This document shows, piece after piece, positions 62,128 to 64,000 of a stretch of 64,000 nucleotides of DNA. The stretch covers positions 24,963,366-25,027,365 of the forward strand of contig NC_088777.1 in NCBI RefSeq assembly GCF_954871325.1, read 5' to 3'. Made by a program: the position numbers and the translations under genes. The notes beneath the pieces were generated by a model. It searched no databases, was not told where the DNA came from, and saw only the letters and a program-made list of their open reading frames with translations. The DNA is from Gordionus sp. m RMFG-2023 (taxonomy: Eukaryota > Nematomorpha > Gordioida > Chordodea > Parachordodidae). Numbering within the stretch: position 1 is the stretch's first letter; each line of letters begins with the position of its first letter.

Positions 62128-62384
62128 TTTGTAATTGTTCCTCATATCGTTTCGACTACTTCACTGAGCTTAATTATTTTTATATTATCTTATATTTTTT
62201 TGAAAAATGTTATATTCTGCTTATAAAAATAATAATTTTTAATAAATATATTATATTATCATTAGTAAACAAATTTATTAAAATAAAAGTTGCAATTTTC
62301 AGAATGGCGATAGTATTTAGAGATGTTATTTTTAATTGTTGAGCAGTTATGTTAATCATATACTTATAATTAATTAATATAGAC

Positions 62385-63790
62385 CAGGGATGTAAACCCT
62401 TCGACAAAAAAAAAGGATCCGGGTTCGGGTACAGGAATAAAATTTGAAAGGACCCGGGTCCAGGGTTCGGGTTTGGGTTCAGGGAACATAAAAATAATGA
62501 CTCAAAATAAGAATTTTTTTTATTCATTTATTATATTATACTTCAATATCTTATTCATAATTTACAAATGAAAAATTTAAAAATGAAATAATATTATATT
62601 TTAAATGTTTTATTCTCGCACAATCATAATATCTTCTAAAATATCATCCTTGAGATTTCTATGTAAAGTAGACAATATATATTTCAAAGATGAAAATTCA
62701 CGTTCTTCCCTTACCTAAAATAGATAGTTATCTTTAAAAATTATTGTACTTGTGTCACCGTTACAGCCATGAAGATTCTAGATAATATATATATAATTCT
62801 GAATATATTGAAGAATTTTCTTCCCAGAATTTTAAATTATTTATATCCTTATTTATTCTTTTAATTTCTGAGAACTTTACTATTTAAGATGCAATAGGTA
62901 TTTTTTTATCCTCCTTTCTATCTGATGATAATTTGATTTTTTTTCTCTAAAAGTAGAATTTTAAGATCAATGTTGCTATCATTACTATTATCACTACAAC
63001 CAATAGATATTGTGGCCTCCAATATATTGTAAATAATGGAGATTTGCTTATGCCATAAATCCTTGAGATGGTCTTTAGCCATTTGTTTTTACTCAATACT
63101 CAATAAAACTTGATATCGAGGGTCTAAATATATAGAAGCGTATACAAAACTATTTTGCAAATATTGTTGCTATCGAATTTTCATGTTTTCTAATATTTCA
63201 TATAAAAAGGACTGTAAATTTTTCTAAATCTAATCGGCATCTAATCCATATGTCTTAAAATCGAATAAACATAATGGTTCTGATTGTAATCTTAATATTG
63301 TTATTTTTTATTTTTAAAGGAACTATGCACTAGTAAGGTCCTTTATTTGGCCCCAATCATCTTCCGACAAAATGACTTCACATGCTCCTATAATAAAATC
63401 ATACAGAAATCTTTCACACTTAATAACCGTTCTAGCTTCATACAAATTGAGGACCAACGTGTTGTACATTATCATTTTAATTATAATATTATTACTTGTA
63501 CTACAAAATAATCAACGTATTTCTATAACAGCATATTAATAAATTTACATAATAAAATATTATTACACTGGAAAATAATTTATGATATCAATCTCTAAAT
63601 AAAATGGAAGTCCAGGAAGAAAATTGAAAGAAAAACGCTAAGATAAAATAAATGAATCCACAAAAAAGTTAATAAAATTTAAAAAAATATTTTTATTTTT
63701 AAAACACCTAGAACACTTGGACCCGACACTTTTAAAAAGGGTTCGGGTTCGGGTTCAGCCAAAATACGAGGGTTCGGGTTCACATTCATG
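62385..63790 (-). mobile_element. hAT transposon with GGTTCGGG subterminal repeats
   Basis: A perfect 8-bp duplication ATATAGAC (62377-62384, 63791-63798). Ends CAGGGATGTAAACCC and GGGTTCACATTCATG are roughly inverted. GGGTTCGGGT, ACCCGGGTCC and GGTTTGGGTTC cluster at 62410-62485 and GGGTTCGGGTTC at 63735-63780. On the minus strand at 62610-62705 one frame reads REEREFSSLKYILSTLHRNL and KDDILEDIMIVRE then stop: the C-terminal SxLKxIxxxLRxxL-type dimerisation segment of hAT transposases. The rest of the gene is too decayed to follow. Confidence 0.85.
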
Positions 63791-63798
63791 ATATAGAC

Positions 63799-64000
63799 TG
63801 CTCAACGATTAAAAAAAAGTCTTTAAATTAATCGGCATTTGCAAAAGAACAATCTTCTAATAAATTTCATGTATTTATGAAATTTTTTTATTTAAATCGC
63901 ATATAAAAATAATTAATTTTTAAAATTTATATTTTAATAAATGTAAAAAATTAAGTATATATATATATATCAGGCCTGGCCTGAATATACAGGTCGATCT
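63799..64000. other. AT-rich; possible start of another G+C-motif element
   Basis: A TA microsatellite at about 63955-63970 is followed by CAGGCCTGGCCTGAATA and CAGGTCGA at the window edge, in the style of the hAT ends above. Cut off by the window. Confidence 0.35.

Overview
The window is strongly AT-rich eukaryotic DNA. It has spliceosomal introns, degenerate LINEs, hAT, Tc1/mariner-like, PIF/Harbinger and MULE transposons, a Ty3/gypsy LTR fossil and tRNA-like SINE candidates. The repertoire (RTE-type LINE, TTF-type and BED-type hAT, LINEs of a kind common in invertebrates) and the VDWDTVD signature in the host protein favour an animal, perhaps an invertebrate. The species cannot be fixed from the sequence, and a TE-rich fungus is not fully excluded.

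The main result is one host gene hidden among the repeats. Seven exons on the + strand (18453-18603, 29142-29231, 29385-29633, 31192-31356, 31408-31622, 50133-50386, 58256-58410) join in phase without a stop. They encode about 426 residues of a sulfite oxidase: the Mo-binding Cys in TLMCAGNRR, the Tyr in GYGSSIP, DHGFPMRV, GARSVKW, then the dimerisation domain and the terminal IWNLRGV. The N-terminal exon(s) were not found. Three introns are very long (about 10.5, 18.5 and 7.9 kb) and consist almost wholly of nested transposons.

Layout. 1-18.4 kb: TTF-type hAT relic, a hAT MITE (1384-2110), a fold-back element with minisatellite arms (2529-4222), PIF/Harbinger and MULE relics, a nested pair of fold-back elements carrying a mariner/IS630-like transposase (9744-14703), and a tandem array of hAT-like ends (15830-16580). 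18.6-29.1 kb (intron): SINE candidates, hAT and MITE copies, a LINE relic. 31.6-50.1 kb (intron): a YLDD-type LINE relic, then a BED-type hAT split by an LTR fossil that itself took in a LINE, a fold-back element and another hAT. 50.4-58.3 kb (intron): further hAT elements with 8-bp target duplications. 58.4-64 kb: gene end, a possible convergent small gene, a nearly full-length RTE LINE (59.25-62.13 kb) and a hAT element (62385-63790).

Two groups stand out as possibly undescribed. One is a Tc1/mariner-like fold-back family whose ends are arrays of a 21-bp minisatellite; TA target sites are supported by two empty-site comparisons inside this window. The other is a set of hAT families, each with its own G+C-rich subterminal repeat motif (CGGCCCG, ATCGGCC, CACGCC, GGTTCGGG, GAGCCGGCTT), so the only G+C-rich patches in this DNA are mostly transposon ends.
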